Source: Bacteroidota bacterium
Lineage (GTDB): Bacteria; Bacteroidota; Bacteroidia; Bacteroidales; JACABE01
Direction of reading: 5' to 3'
Length of the DNA stretch: 64,000 nucleotides
NCBI GenBank assembly: GCA_026391675.1
Contig: JAPLDQ010000004.1
Coordinates: 95,747-159,746 of the forward strand
The notes beneath the pieces are model-generated. The model was not told the DNA's origin, made no database searches, and was given only the letters and a program-made list of their open reading frames with translations. Every line of letters begins with the position of its first letter. Position 1 is the first letter of the stretch. Below, piece by piece: positions 1 through 8,104 of the stretch. Position numbers and translations under genes: made by a program.

Positions 1-759
1 TTTGAAATACTGACTTTAATGTTTAGCGTTTTTATACTCGCAGGTGGTGCAAGTGCCTTGAATGAATACCAGGAAAGAGCGTTTGATGCAAAAATGACAA
101 GAACAAAGAACAGACCTTTACCTTCTGGTCACATATCACCAAAAAATGCATTGATTATCTCTGTTGTTTTTATAAGTCTGGGTCTGATTTTCCTTTACTT
201 CCTTTTTGGTTTCATTACTGCTTTTCTTGGATTTTTTAATATTATTTGGTATAATCTGTTATATACCAAGCTTAAAAGGATTACTGCTTTTGCTGTGGTT
301 CCCGGTTCATTAACCGGAGCTATTCCTTTATTAATGGGTTGGACTGCTGCAGGTGCATATGTTTTTGATACAGCCGCTTTATTTTTAGCTTTTTTTATAT
401 TTATTTGGCAAATCCCTCATTTTTGGCTACTTATGTTTAAGTATGGTAAAGAATATGAAGCTGCCGGATTTCCTACAATAAATCAGAATATTAATTCATG
501 GAGTCTTAAAATGATAATATTTTCATGGGTTTTAGCGACTTCATTTTCTTCTGTTATGGCAGCATTTTTTATAGGTAATATTTCTATACCTTTCATTATT
601 GCTATTTTTGTGCTTAATGTTTTGTTTATAGGGATTTTTGTTAAACTCTCATTTGCAGATGCTGCCGAACTTAATCTGAAGAAATCTTTTATAAGCATTA
701 ATGTTTACATGTTTCTATTTTTGCTTATGTTAAGTATTTTTCAATTACTGACTTCCTGA
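1..759 (+). CDS. ctaB: Protoheme IX farnesyltransferase (heme O synthase), 5'-truncated by window edge
   Basis: UbiA-family membrane prenyltransferase that attaches a farnesyl group to heme b to give heme O, the precursor of cytochrome oxidase hemes. The reading frame is open to base 1, so the first ATG at 19 is probably internal. About 250 of the usual 290-300 residues are present and the N-terminus is missing. The polyprenyl-binding motif is visible as NEYQERAFDAKMTRTKNRP; its first Asp is Glu compared with the usual NxxxDxxxD form. WQIPHFW and several hydrophobic helices follow. It is tail to tail with tatC, and no clear terminator lies in the 5-bp gap. A terminal-oxidase operon may lie to the left, but that is inference. 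Confidence 0.88.
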   Translation, partial: FEILTLMFSVFILAGGASALNEYQERAFDAKMTRTKNRPLPSGHISPKNALIISVVFISLGLIFLYFLFGFITAFLGFFNIIWYNLLYTKLKRITAFAVVPGSLTGAIPLLMGWTAAGAYVFDTAALFLAFFIFIWQIPHFWLLMFKYGKEYEAAGFPTINQNINSWSLKMIIFSWVLATSFSSVMAAFFIGNISIPFIIAIFVLNVLFIGIFVKLSFADAAELNLKKSFISINVYMFLFLLMLSIFQLLTS

Positions 760-764
760 AAATA

Positions 765-1595
765 TTATTCTATTTCAACTTTCTTTACCGTTTTTTTGGA
801 AATAAAATAACTTAATTCATACAGCATAAACAGGGGGATTGAAACAAGCACCTGTGTAAACATGTCTGTGGATGGTGTAATAAATCCTGCAACAATAAAA
901 ATAATAATAATGGCATATTTCCTTTTTTCCCTGATGAATTTAGGCGTTATAATTCCAATTTTACTCAGGAAAAAAATAAGGACAGGCAATTCAAATACCA
1001 GACCCATTGATAATGATAGACCGCTTACTGAAGAGATGTAAGAGCTGATGGTAATATTGTTTATAATCAGGGGACTTAACTGGTAAGAAGCAAGAAAGTT
1101 AATGGTCAGGGGCGTTATTACATAAAATCCGAATAAAACGCCAATAATAAAAAGAATGGAAATGTAAAATACTATACCGGTAGAATGTTTTCGCTCATTT
1201 TCTCTTAATGCAGGTTTAATAAATAACCAGAACTGTAAAACAATAAACGGGAAAGCAAGTATAATACCGCAAATAAACGAAATCATTATATGATAACTGA
1301 ACTGACCGCCTAATTCAATATTTATTAATTGCAAAGGGATTTTTGTAACACAAAGACCGGGAGCATTTAATAAATCCCCTAATTTGCATAAAACTCGATA
1401 AGTAATAAAGGAAGGCTCGCTGGGAGCAAGTATTATTGAATTGAAAAGGAAATCTTTATTAAAAAAAGCGACAAAGGAAAGTATAACAATAGAAAGTAAA
1501 GACCTGATGATATAAGTCCTGAGAACCTCAACATGATCCCAAAAGCCCATGTCATCAGTTTTTTGCTGAAGCGAACGAAATAAAAAACCAAACAT
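765..1595 (-). CDS. tatC: Sec-independent protein translocase TatC
   Basis: Integral membrane receptor of the twin-arginine export pathway, which recognises RR signal peptides and works with TatA. The 276 residues match the family length. The N-terminal MGFWDHVEVLRTYIIRSL segment is the typical TatC cytoplasmic start, followed by six hydrophobic segments and the conserved LPVLIFFLSKIGIITP and GFITPSTDMFTQ segments. It lies 6 bp downstream of tatA on the same strand, so the two form an operon. A likely client is encoded here: the Fe-S protein at 20456 carries an SRREFL Tat motif. Confidence 0.93.
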   Translation of the reverse strand: MFGFLFRSLQQKTDDMGFWDHVEVLRTYIIRSLLSIVILSFVAFFNKDFLFNSIILAPSEPSFITYRVLCKLGDLLNAPGLCVTKIPLQLINIELGGQFSYHIMISFICGIILAFPFIVLQFWLFIKPALRENERKHSTGIVFYISILFIIGVLFGFYVITPLTINFLASYQLSPLIINNITISSYISSVSGLSLSMGLVFELPVLIFFLSKIGIITPKFIREKRKYAIIIIFIVAGFITPSTDMFTQVLVSIPLFMLYELSYFISKKTVKKVEIE

Positions 1596-1601
1596 AGAAA
1601 G

Positions 1602-1808
1602 TTATTTTTTTATCTCTTTCTCTGTCGGTTCATTATCATGTTTTTCAGGTTTTTCATCATAAATGCCGTCTTTGGCTTTGGTAAATTCATTTATACCTTT
1701 TCCAATGCCACGCATTAATTCCGGAATTTTCTTGCCACCAAATAAAATAAGTATAGCAATAATAATAAGGATGATTTCCTGACCGCCCAATATACCGAGT
1801 AATATCAT
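1602..1808 (-). CDS. tatA: Twin-arginine translocase subunit TatA/TatE
   Basis: Small pore-forming Tat component of 68 residues. It has one N-terminal transmembrane helix (about residues 5-22), the FGGKKIPELMRGIGKG hinge and amphipathic helix typical of TatA/B, and a charged acidic/basic tail. It is first in the tatA-tatC operon and has a TAnnTTTG -7 motif about 55 bp upstream. TatA and TatB cannot be separated with certainty by eye; the short length and FGxxKxPEL form favour TatA/E. Confidence 0.9.
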   Translation of the reverse strand: MILLGILGGQEIILIIIAILILFGGKKIPELMRGIGKGINEFTKAKDGIYDEKPEKHDNEPTEKEIKK

Positions 1809-1862
1809 ATTATTTATTTTTTAATAAGTCAATTTTAAGTAAATATCCAAGGATATTTAATA

Positions 1863-1870
1863 CAAAATTA
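1863..1870 (-). promoter_or_regulatory. Candidate -7 element for tatAC
   Basis: TAATTTTG on the minus strand matches the Bacteroidota TAnnTTTG -7 consensus and would give a leader of about 50 nt before tatA. No convincing -33 TTTG is spaced correctly. Confidence 0.35.
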
Positions 1871-2159
1871 CATTTTTTTATCTCAATTAAAAAAGTTTTA
1901 AATTAAAATAAGCATTAAGAATGATAAATTGCCATAAATAAATAAAGATTTATCATAATAACAATAAAAATACTAGAAATTCAATGGTATGAAATAGCCA
2001 TTAAAGAAGTAAGAAAATCAATGGGAAATGATTTTATTAGGCGTTTTCTCCCGATAAATCGGGACGGGATATGTGACAAGTAAAAATAGAAAATAACAGC
2101 ACACGAAAAGATGTTAAAAAATATTAATTGTTGCTGTTATTATTTTCACAATAAATTTA

Positions 2160-2167
2160 TATATTTG
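2160..2167 (+). promoter_or_regulatory. Candidate -7 element for 16-heme cytochrome
   Basis: TATATTTG matches TAnnTTTG. TTGTTG lies upstream but slightly too far for an ideal -33 element. The predicted leader is about 100 nt. Confidence 0.4.
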
Positions 2168-2275
2168 TAGAAATTTTCATCACACTGTGTTGAAAATTTC
2201 ATCACTATTTTATGAGTATAATATTTATTGAGCATTTATATACCTTTTTAGATAAAAACCAAAAATAATAATTTT

Positions 2276-4663
2276 ATGAAAAAACTGTTACTTAGTTTAA
2301 TTTTCCTATGTTTTATAAGCATTTCAATGAATAAGCTATTCGCACAGGAGATTAAATGTTTGGATTGTCATGAAAATTTAGTTGCAAATACGGTTCATGA
2401 TAAAAAAATAAAATGTGGTGATTGTCACAACGATGTTACTTCAGAAGAGCATTCAAAAGCTACAATAAAGAAAGTAGATTGTAAAAGATGCCATGCTGCC
2501 TTAAATACTCAGATGACAAATGATGTTCACCGTAAATTAAAGCATATCCCTGAAGAAAAAGCTCCCAATTGTAAATTATGCCATGGAACACATAAAATTG
2601 AAGCTCCTGCTTTTGTTGTAAATAAAGAAAAAACCTTTTGCGGTAAGTGCCATAAACCCGGTATTATGGCTGTTCCTTATCATACGGTCGGGAAAACGAA
2701 TGACAACTGTACGAGTTGTCATAGTAAAAGAAATCATAAGGAAGAACTGGCTAAATCGGTTCATAAGAATTTATCCTGTTCAAACTGTCATAGTTATGTT
2801 GTAAATAATATAGAAAACCATCAGAAAGCACCCAAAGAAGGAATAACTGCAGATTGTTATTTATGTCATAGTGCTATTGCCAAACAACATAAAGAAAGTA
2901 TTCATGGTTTATCCATTACAGAAGGTATCAATGAAGCAGCTCAATGCTGGAGCTGTCATGGTTCTCATGAAATTGATTCAGTTAAAAGTGCTAAGAGTAA
3001 AGTTTATCCTAAAAATTTAGCTGCAACATGTGGTAAATGCCACGATGATACATTATTTATTAAAAAATATTCCTTATCAATAAAGCAACCGGGTAAAATG
3101 TATACCATGAGTGTTCATGGTAAATTGATAATGAATGGCAGTAAAAACTCTGCTACCTGTGTTACTTGCCACGGAAAACATGATATCAAAAACAGGGTAC
3201 AGGACAATTCATTGATATCAAGTACTAATTTGCCAAATACCTGCGAAAAATGTCACACAGGAGTTACTGCAGAGTATAAACAATCCATTCACTGGATAGC
3301 TGTTAAAAAAGGCATACGGAGTGCACCAAGTTGTAATGATTGCCATAATGAGCATAATATTACAGCTATAAGTACTGCAACCAAAAGAGATGAGATGAGA
3401 AAAATACAGGACAATACCTGTTTGCAATGTCATCAGAATTTAATAATGTCGCAACGCTATGGGCTTGAAAACTTTAATGTTAAAAATTATCAGGATAGTT
3501 ATCATGGTTTAGCTTCTTCACATGGCGATAAACGTGCAGCCATGTGCGTGGATTGCCATAATGTACACAAGATACTGCCTAAATCTCATCCGGAATCGTC
3601 TATAAATAAAGCAAATATACTGGCTACCTGCAAAAAATGCCATACTAACGCAACCGAAACATTTGCCAATAGTTATACCCATACAACACAGCTTAATTCT
3701 GCAGCTAAAATTGAATCTATCGTTAAAACTGTATATATATGGCTGATTATTATTGTAGTAGGCTGGATGTTTTTACATAATTTACTGATTTTTATACATG
3801 AAATGCGCATCAGGTATAAGAAATCCATGAACCAGATCCGCATACCAAGATTTACCAGAAATGAACTGATACAGCATACCATATTACTTAGTTCATTTAT
3901 TATTCTGGCCATGACCGGTTTCCAGCTGAAATTCCCTGACAGTGTTTGGGGAAAGATGATGTATGCATTAGGTTTCAATGAGGGAATCCGTCAGTGGGTA
4001 CATCGTATTTCGGCACTGGTAATGATCTTTTTATCCATTTATCACATGATATATTTGATGTTTTATAAACGCGGTCGTGATGTGCTTTTTGGTATTTTCC
4101 CCAAATACAGTGATGTAATACAGTTTAAAGATACTATGTTGTATTATATGCATTTTTCGAAGAAGCATCCTGAATATGAAAACTACAACTATATGGAAAA
4201 ATTGGAGTATTGGGCGTTAATCTGGGGAACCCTGGTAATGGGGTTTACCGGTCTGGTACTCTGGTTCCCGACTGTAGTCGGAAACTGGGCACCGGTATGG
4301 TTTATCAAAGTCAGCGAAACCGTTCACTTCTATGAAGCTATACTTGCAACACTGGCTATCCTGATTTGGCACTGGTTCTTTGTAATTTTCCATCCGAAAG
4401 AATATCCTGTCAGTTTTACTGTTTTCAATGGTCAAATGTCGGTAAATCATTATAAAGGCGAACACCGCTTGCAATATCACAAAATAATACTCGAATACCT
4501 TGAATTTAAAGAAGGTAAACTTGAAGTGAAAAAAATGAACCATTATACCAAAATGTTTGTGAAAGCTATTGTTGCCAATGGAATTACTATGGATGATTTT
4601 GTTGCCAATGAATTGGAAAACGATACTGAATTGAAAGCTTTTATTGATTCTCATAAATCATAG
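2276..4663 (+). CDS. 16-heme cytochrome c fused to a membrane cytochrome b domain
   Basis: A 795-residue protein with a signal peptide (residues 1-23). Sixteen CxxCH heme c motifs are spread over about residues 28-460. A transmembrane helix follows near 485-505, then a four-helix cytochrome b561/formate dehydrogenase gamma-like domain (about 540-700) with several membrane His residues (QWVHRISALVMI, IYHMIY, IWHWFF). The C-terminal ~90 residues are soluble. The layout suggests an inner-membrane quinol:cytochrome module with a large periplasmic heme wire, moving electrons between menaquinol and periplasmic or outer-membrane acceptors. It stands alone, with its own promoter and terminator and no adjacent catalytic subunit. 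The electron acceptor cannot be told from sequence. Confidence 0.85.
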   Translation: MKKLLLSLIFLCFISISMNKLFAQEIKCLDCHENLVANTVHDKKIKCGDCHNDVTSEEHSKATIKKVDCKRCHAALNTQMTNDVHRKLKHIPEEKAPNCKLCHGTHKIEAPAFVVNKEKTFCGKCHKPGIMAVPYHTVGKTNDNCTSCHSKRNHKEELAKSVHKNLSCSNCHSYVVNNIENHQKAPKEGITADCYLCHSAIAKQHKESIHGLSITEGINEAAQCWSCHGSHEIDSVKSAKSKVYPKNLAATCGKCHDDTLFIKKYSLSIKQPGKMYTMSVHGKLIMNGSKNSATCVTCHGKHDIKNRVQDNSLISSTNLPNTCEKCHTGVTAEYKQSIHWIAVKKGIRSAPSCNDCHNEHNITAISTATKRDEMRKIQDNTCLQCHQNLIMSQRYGLENFNVKNYQDSYHGLASSHGDKRAAMCVDCHNVHKILPKSHPESSINKANILATCKKCHTNATETFANSYTHTTQLNSAAKIESIVKTVYIWLIIIVVGWMFLHNLLIFIHEMRIRYKKSMNQIRIPRFTRNELIQHTILLSSFIILAMTGFQLKFPDSVWGKMMYALGFNEGIRQWVHRISALVMIFLSIYHMIYLMFYKRGRDVLFGIFPKYSDVIQFKDTMLYYMHFSKKHPEYENYNYMEKLEYWALIWGTLVMGFTGLVLWFPTVVGNWAPVWFIKVSETVHFYEAILATLAILIWHWFFVIFHPKEYPVSFTVFNGQMSVNHYKGEHRLQYHKIILEYLEFKEGKLEVKKMNHYTKMFVKAIVANGITMDDFVANELENDTELKAFIDSHKS

Positions 4664-4682
4664 TTTCTTAAATTTTAGTAAT

Positions 4683-4718
4683 AAAAAGGCTGTATCTGTG
4701 AAGATGCAGCCTTTTTTA
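4683..4718 (+). terminator. Rho-independent terminator after the 16-heme cytochrome
   Basis: Stem AAAGGCTGTATCT/AGATGCAGCCTTT (one G-U pair) with a 3' T-run, 20 bp after the stop codon. Confidence 0.85.
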
Positions 4719-4775
4719 TTACTAAGTACTTAATTTACTTGGAGTACTTAGAGTAATTAAGTTTTACACTCATTT

Positions 4776-4941
4776 TGAAAAGCACTTAGCCTTAACTGAA
4801 AAGCAGGAGGTTTAATTGAAAAGCACGAAGGTTTAATTGAAAAGAACGGAGTCTTAACTGAAATATACGGAGGCTTAATGTAAATAGCCTCTTCAATAAT
4901 GCAAACTCACTCTGCCTTATGCAAAAAATAAATTTATTAAT
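4776..4941. repeat. Degenerate 21-bp tandem repeat array, about 8 units
   Basis: Units of 20-21 bp with the form TGAAAAGCACGGAGGYTTAAY. The first five are well conserved and the last three are strongly diverged but keep the length. There are no spacers. A second array with the same period and an AGGTTTA core lies at 54139-54352. Confidence 0.8.
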
Positions 4942-5088
4942 TTCATGAAGGCTTAATTTATTTTTTAATTTTACATCATAAAATAAAGAATATACAGCAA
5001 TATTATTGAGACAACTTATTAGGTTATAAGTGGATTTTGGAAAAATTATTGCATGTATATATAATTTATAACCTATTTTTAAAAAGAA

Positions 5089-5790
5089 ATGAGGAACAAA
5101 TTTTTAATAATTGGAATTTTACTTCTAAGCGTATCTTGTCTGAATAAGAATTTAGATAATTCAGTGAATAAAGATGAACAAAGTAAAAGTAATACTTTAG
5201 AACAAAAAGACAACTTTGTTGATTTTTTAAATCTTTTCCGAGACATTAAACCGCAAAAATTACATATTTATCCATTAACCAGGGATGAGAATGGAGATAT
5301 AAAAGGTTATCCTTTTGAAGGAATAAGAATAGATGTAAATAAATTCAAATATATGGATGATGAAAATTTATTCAACAATATTCAAGCTTATAAAGACTCT
5401 TCTGGTAATGCATATGCAATTGGGAAATTTGAAATTGACAGTAACTATATTGGACTCCTCTTCCGTGTTCGAAGTCAATATGATGAAACATTGATTCAAC
5501 TTTTTCTTTGGGATAAAAAGAATAAAAAAATAATAAATGGAATTGATTTAGCTGATTCATTTGGTGATGAAGGATGGTATTTTAATTTAGAAAGTTGGAT
5601 TATTGAATATAAGGAAAATGGAATTTTAAAAATTGTTACACGTCGAAAAGATAGTGATTTACAAGAAGATGAAACAACTGCAAAAATCAGTGACACTTTA
5701 AAACTATATACTTTTAAGAAAGACAAATTTCAATTAAAGTTGAGGAATCTAAGCGATACAACATCCTATAAATTGATAAGTTGGCAATAA
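5089..5790 (+). CDS. Uncharacterised lipoprotein (cassette-like gene)
   Basis: 233 residues starting at an ATG preceded by an A-rich leader. An N-terminal hydrophobic segment ends in LLSVSC, a plausible lipobox (Cys 17), followed by a polar Asn/Lys/Ser-rich linker as expected for an outer- or inner-membrane anchored lipoprotein. The remainder is a soluble mixed domain with no motif I recognise. It is followed 8 bp later by an attC-like sequence, so it may be an integron-type cassette gene. Function unknown. Confidence 0.7.
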   Translation: MRNKFLIIGILLLSVSCLNKNLDNSVNKDEQSKSNTLEQKDNFVDFLNLFRDIKPQKLHIYPLTRDENGDIKGYPFEGIRIDVNKFKYMDDENLFNNIQAYKDSSGNAYAIGKFEIDSNYIGLLFRVRSQYDETLIQLFLWDKKNKKIINGIDLADSFGDEGWYFNLESWIIEYKENGILKIVTRRKDSDLQEDETTAKISDTLKLYTFKKDKFQLKLRNLSDTTSYKLISWQ

Positions 5791-5798
5791 AAATACAG

Positions 5799-5929
5799 GT
5801 TATAACAGCACCTTGCTTCAAGCGGGGTTTAACAACAAAGTGAAATAAACATGAAGTAATAAACATAGCAGCGGGCTGAAAGGAAAGGAACTATACAATC
5901 CCCGCAAGCAGCAAGCCACGCAACGTTAT
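5799..5929 (+). other. attC-like recombination site (integron cassette type)
   Basis: A 131-bp imperfect inverted repeat. The 5' arm begins GTTATAACAGC and continues CTTGCTTCAAGCGGGG. The 3' arm contains CCCCGCAAGCAGCAAG and ends GCAACGTTAT. The reverse complement of the 3' arm realigns with ATAAC, CTTGCT and GCGGGG of the 5' arm, with unpaired bases between. The outer ATAAC/GTTAT and inner GC-rich boxes, the length, and the position just after a stop codon and before the next gene fit attC architecture. No integrase gene is in the window. Confidence 0.55.
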
Positions 5930-5959
5930 TTGCTATATGAAACCCCAAAAACTAAAGAT

Positions 5960-6886
5960 ATGAAAAAAATAATTATTATTTCTTTTCTGACAATGATTGT
6001 TCAGGGAATTTCAGGACAAAACTATATTCCTATTCCTATGGACAGTACAATTTGGCGTGTTGATTTTCATGGTCATGACGATGCAACACATTGTAATTGC
6101 TTCATGCCTTACCAATTCTTAACTGATGGGGATACTGTAATTAATTTTGTTATATATACTAAAATAAAACGATCTGGTAATTTTAATTGTGTTAATTGTC
6201 CTTATTATTTTAGTAATGGTTACAAAGGTGCAATTCGTCAAGATACAATTACCAGAAAGGTATTCATAGTTGAACCTAACAACATAAATGAAAAGATACT
6301 ATATGACTTTTCTTTAACAGTTGGTGATACAGTTAATTCTATTTTGGTTGATCAAGGTTGTGGTCCACAACTAATAGTTGCAGTGGATTCAATTTTACTT
6401 AATTCAACTTATCATAAAAGACTAATATTAGGAGCAAATGGTTGTAATCCATTTGGTGGTAGTTTTATTGAAGGTATTGGGAGTAAACAAGGTTTTTTAG
6501 ATAAAATGTATAGCTTTGAATGGGGTTCCGTTTTAATATGTGTTACACATTCCAACAAGAATATTTATTTTAATCAGCAATCTACTTATACAGACACGAT
6601 AACAGGATGTTCAATGATTTTTCAGAATATAAATGAAAATAAAAAAAATAGAATTTTTATTGCGCCTAACCCCTTTGGCGATTTTTTTGAAATAAATTTA
6701 ATGGAACAAACAGAAAAAGTATACTTGACATTATATGATTTGTATTCAAGAAAGTTATACACAAAGATATCAGAGCAAGTTAAAACATTTAAAGTCCAAC
6801 GTGACAACTTACCATCGGGTGTTTATATTTATCAATTAAGATCAGATAAGCAAATTATTTCGACAGGGAAAATTATAGCAGAATAA
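5960..6886 (+). CDS. T9SS type A sorting-domain secreted protein, otherwise uncharacterised
   Basis: 308 residues from the ATG at 5960. The ORF-track start is a TTG at 5930 that touches the attC-like site and is unlikely. A signal peptide (about residues 1-20, ending SGQN) is followed by a Cys-containing globular region (DDATHCNCF, NCVNCPYY). A C-terminal Por secretion tail of about 75 residues contains IAPNPFGDFFEI, YDLYSRKLY and LPSGVYIYQLRSDKQIISTGKI. The tail targets it across the outer membrane by T9SS. The central domain is not recognised. It lies between two attC-like sequences, which suggests arrival as a mobile cassette. Confidence 0.8.
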   Translation: MKKIIIISFLTMIVQGISGQNYIPIPMDSTIWRVDFHGHDDATHCNCFMPYQFLTDGDTVINFVIYTKIKRSGNFNCVNCPYYFSNGYKGAIRQDTITRKVFIVEPNNINEKILYDFSLTVGDTVNSILVDQGCGPQLIVAVDSILLNSTYHKRLILGANGCNPFGGSFIEGIGSKQGFLDKMYSFEWGSVLICVTHSNKNIYFNQQSTYTDTITGCSMIFQNINENKKNRIFIAPNPFGDFFEINLMEQTEKVYLTLYDLYSRKLYTKISEQVKTFKVQRDNLPSGVYIYQLRSDKQIISTGKIIAE

Positions 6887-6892
6887 ACTACA

Positions 6893-6934
6893 GCACATAA
6901 TAGCACCTTGCTTCAAGCGGGGTTTAACAACAAA
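6893..6934 (+). repeat. Half copy of the attC-like sequence
   Basis: Positions 6902-6934 are identical over 33 bp to 5807-5839 (starts AGCACCTTGCTTCAAGCGGG). The outer ATAAC box is altered to ATAAT and the 3' arm is absent; a gene fragment follows directly. It is read as the remnant of a second cassette site left by deletion. Confidence 0.65.
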
Positions 6935-7072
6935 ATGAAAAAATCAACGTTGACATTCTTTGCAATTTGCCTTACAATCCTGACTATTGGACAAGCAACG
7001 GAAAAAAAGAAAGTAATTGAACTGGCCAACGCATATAAGGACTTTATGTATAGGAAAATACCAATTTGCTGA
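6935..7072 (+). pseudogene. Truncated small secreted protein gene, 45 codons
   Basis: ATG directly after the half attC-like site opens a 45-residue frame: a signal peptide (ending LTIGQ) followed by EKKKVIELANAYKDFMYRK and an early stop. The opening of a mature domain with no body suggests a truncated cassette gene; a genuine short secreted peptide is the alternative. Confidence 0.4.
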
Positions 7073-7117
7073 TGAACGCTTTACCAATCTATGACCATTA
7101 ACCCCAAAAAAAATATT

Positions 7118-8026
7118 ATGAATAGAATAGCTATACTGTTATTAAGTTTGTTCATGTTTTTCAATCATTTAGAAGGACAAACGTATAAACAGCAATTTAA
7201 CAGCTGTTTCTCAAAAAAAGATACAGCCGGAATGCGTGAACTATTGCCAAAATGGGAAGCTGCTGATAATAATGACCCTGAAATGTATGTTGCATATTTT
7301 AATTATTATGTAAACAGGAGCAAAACCGAATTCATTGAACTGGGTAACAATCCAAAAGGTGAAAATGTATTGAAAATTATGAGTACCGACACCACTAAAA
7401 AACAAGCTGTCGGATATATGTATGGGAATGCATCTTATAATCCTCAATTACTTAAAAAAGGCTTTGATTATGCCGATAAGGGAATATTAAAAAATCCATC
7501 ACGCCTTGACATTAGATTTGGAAAGATTTATATGTATGGTGAGTTAAAAGACTGGAAAGCTTTTACCGAAGAAATTATTAAAACCATTGATTATTCTGAA
7601 ATAAATAAAAACAAGTGGATATGGACAGACAATAAAGCGGTTGAAAAACCTAAAGAATTTATGCTTAGTACAATTCAGGAATATCAATTAAAACTTTATG
7701 ATACCAATGATGATGATTTACTGGAAAATATGAAGCAAATTGCAGAAGCTGTGCTGAAATATTATCCTGATCATGTTGAAAGTTTGTCTGATCTGTCAAT
7801 CGTTTACCTCATAAAGAAAGACAATAATAAAGCCCTGGAAGTCTTGCTTAAAGCGGAGAAGTTAGCTCCAACTGATGCCGTTGTATTAAATAATATAGCT
7901 GAAACCTATAAACGTATGGGCACGAAAAATAACGCAGTTAAATATTACAATCTGACCATAAAATATGGTGATGAAGAACAAAAAACATTTGCAAAAAAAC
8001 AGATTGAAATTATGAATAAGAAATAG
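7118..8026 (+). CDS. Secreted TPR-repeat protein
   Basis: 302 residues from the ATG at 7118. The upstream ATG at 7091 would add MTINPKKNI before a clean signal peptide and is less likely. Signal peptide MNRIAILLLSLFMFFNHLEGQ, then a helical protein with at least two recognisable C-terminal TPR units (ALEVLLKAEKLAPTDAVVLNN and TYKRMGTKNNAVKYYNLTIK). It probably acts in the periplasm as a protein-interaction scaffold. It follows the attC-like patch, but no site was found after it. Specific role unknown. Confidence 0.72.
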   Translation: MNRIAILLLSLFMFFNHLEGQTYKQQFNSCFSKKDTAGMRELLPKWEAADNNDPEMYVAYFNYYVNRSKTEFIELGNNPKGENVLKIMSTDTTKKQAVGYMYGNASYNPQLLKKGFDYADKGILKNPSRLDIRFGKIYMYGELKDWKAFTEEIIKTIDYSEINKNKWIWTDNKAVEKPKEFMLSTIQEYQLKLYDTNDDDLLENMKQIAEAVLKYYPDHVESLSDLSIVYLIKKDNNKALEVLLKAEKLAPTDAVVLNNIAETYKRMGTKNNAVKYYNLTIKYGDEEQKTFAKKQIEIMNKK

Positions 8027-8104
8027 GAAGAAGTCCTGTAAATACCTGATAGTTAGTAAGTCTTTAAAACAAAAAAATATATAATCTATTAATAAATTAA
8101 TATT

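Larger units (their letters stand above)
1809..2275. other. 467-bp intergenic region between tatA and the 16-heme cytochrome
   Basis: AT-rich with no ORF. It holds a short palindrome of the dispersed CCCGATAAATCGGG type (2050-2063), and a 9-bp inverted repeat AATAACAGC/GCTGTTATT (2092-2100 and 2133-2141, 32-nt loop) just upstream of the candidate promoter of the cytochrome gene. The inverted repeat could be an operator or leader hairpin; its function is unknown. Confidence 0.5.
4664..5088. other. 425-bp intergenic region with terminator, TACTTAGAGTA repeat and 21-bp array
   Basis: After the terminator come a dispersed repeat of the AAGTACTTAATTTACTTGGAG type (about 4723-4757; a relative occurs at 58435-58472) and the 21-bp tandem array described separately. 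From about 4945 to 5088 the DNA is AT-rich leader sequence without a recognisable element. Confidence 0.6.

Noticed and set aside
2050-2063. CCCGATAAATCGGG as a terminator
   Set aside because: No T-run, far from any stop codon in the right direction, and it looks like a dispersed palindrome.
4217-4654. 145-codon minus ORF opposite the 16-heme cytochrome gene
   Set aside because: Antisense shadow of a clearly coding gene with well-supported domains.
4776-4941. 21-bp array as a CRISPR
   Set aside because: Units follow each other directly with no unique spacers and diverge gradually; no cas genes are present.
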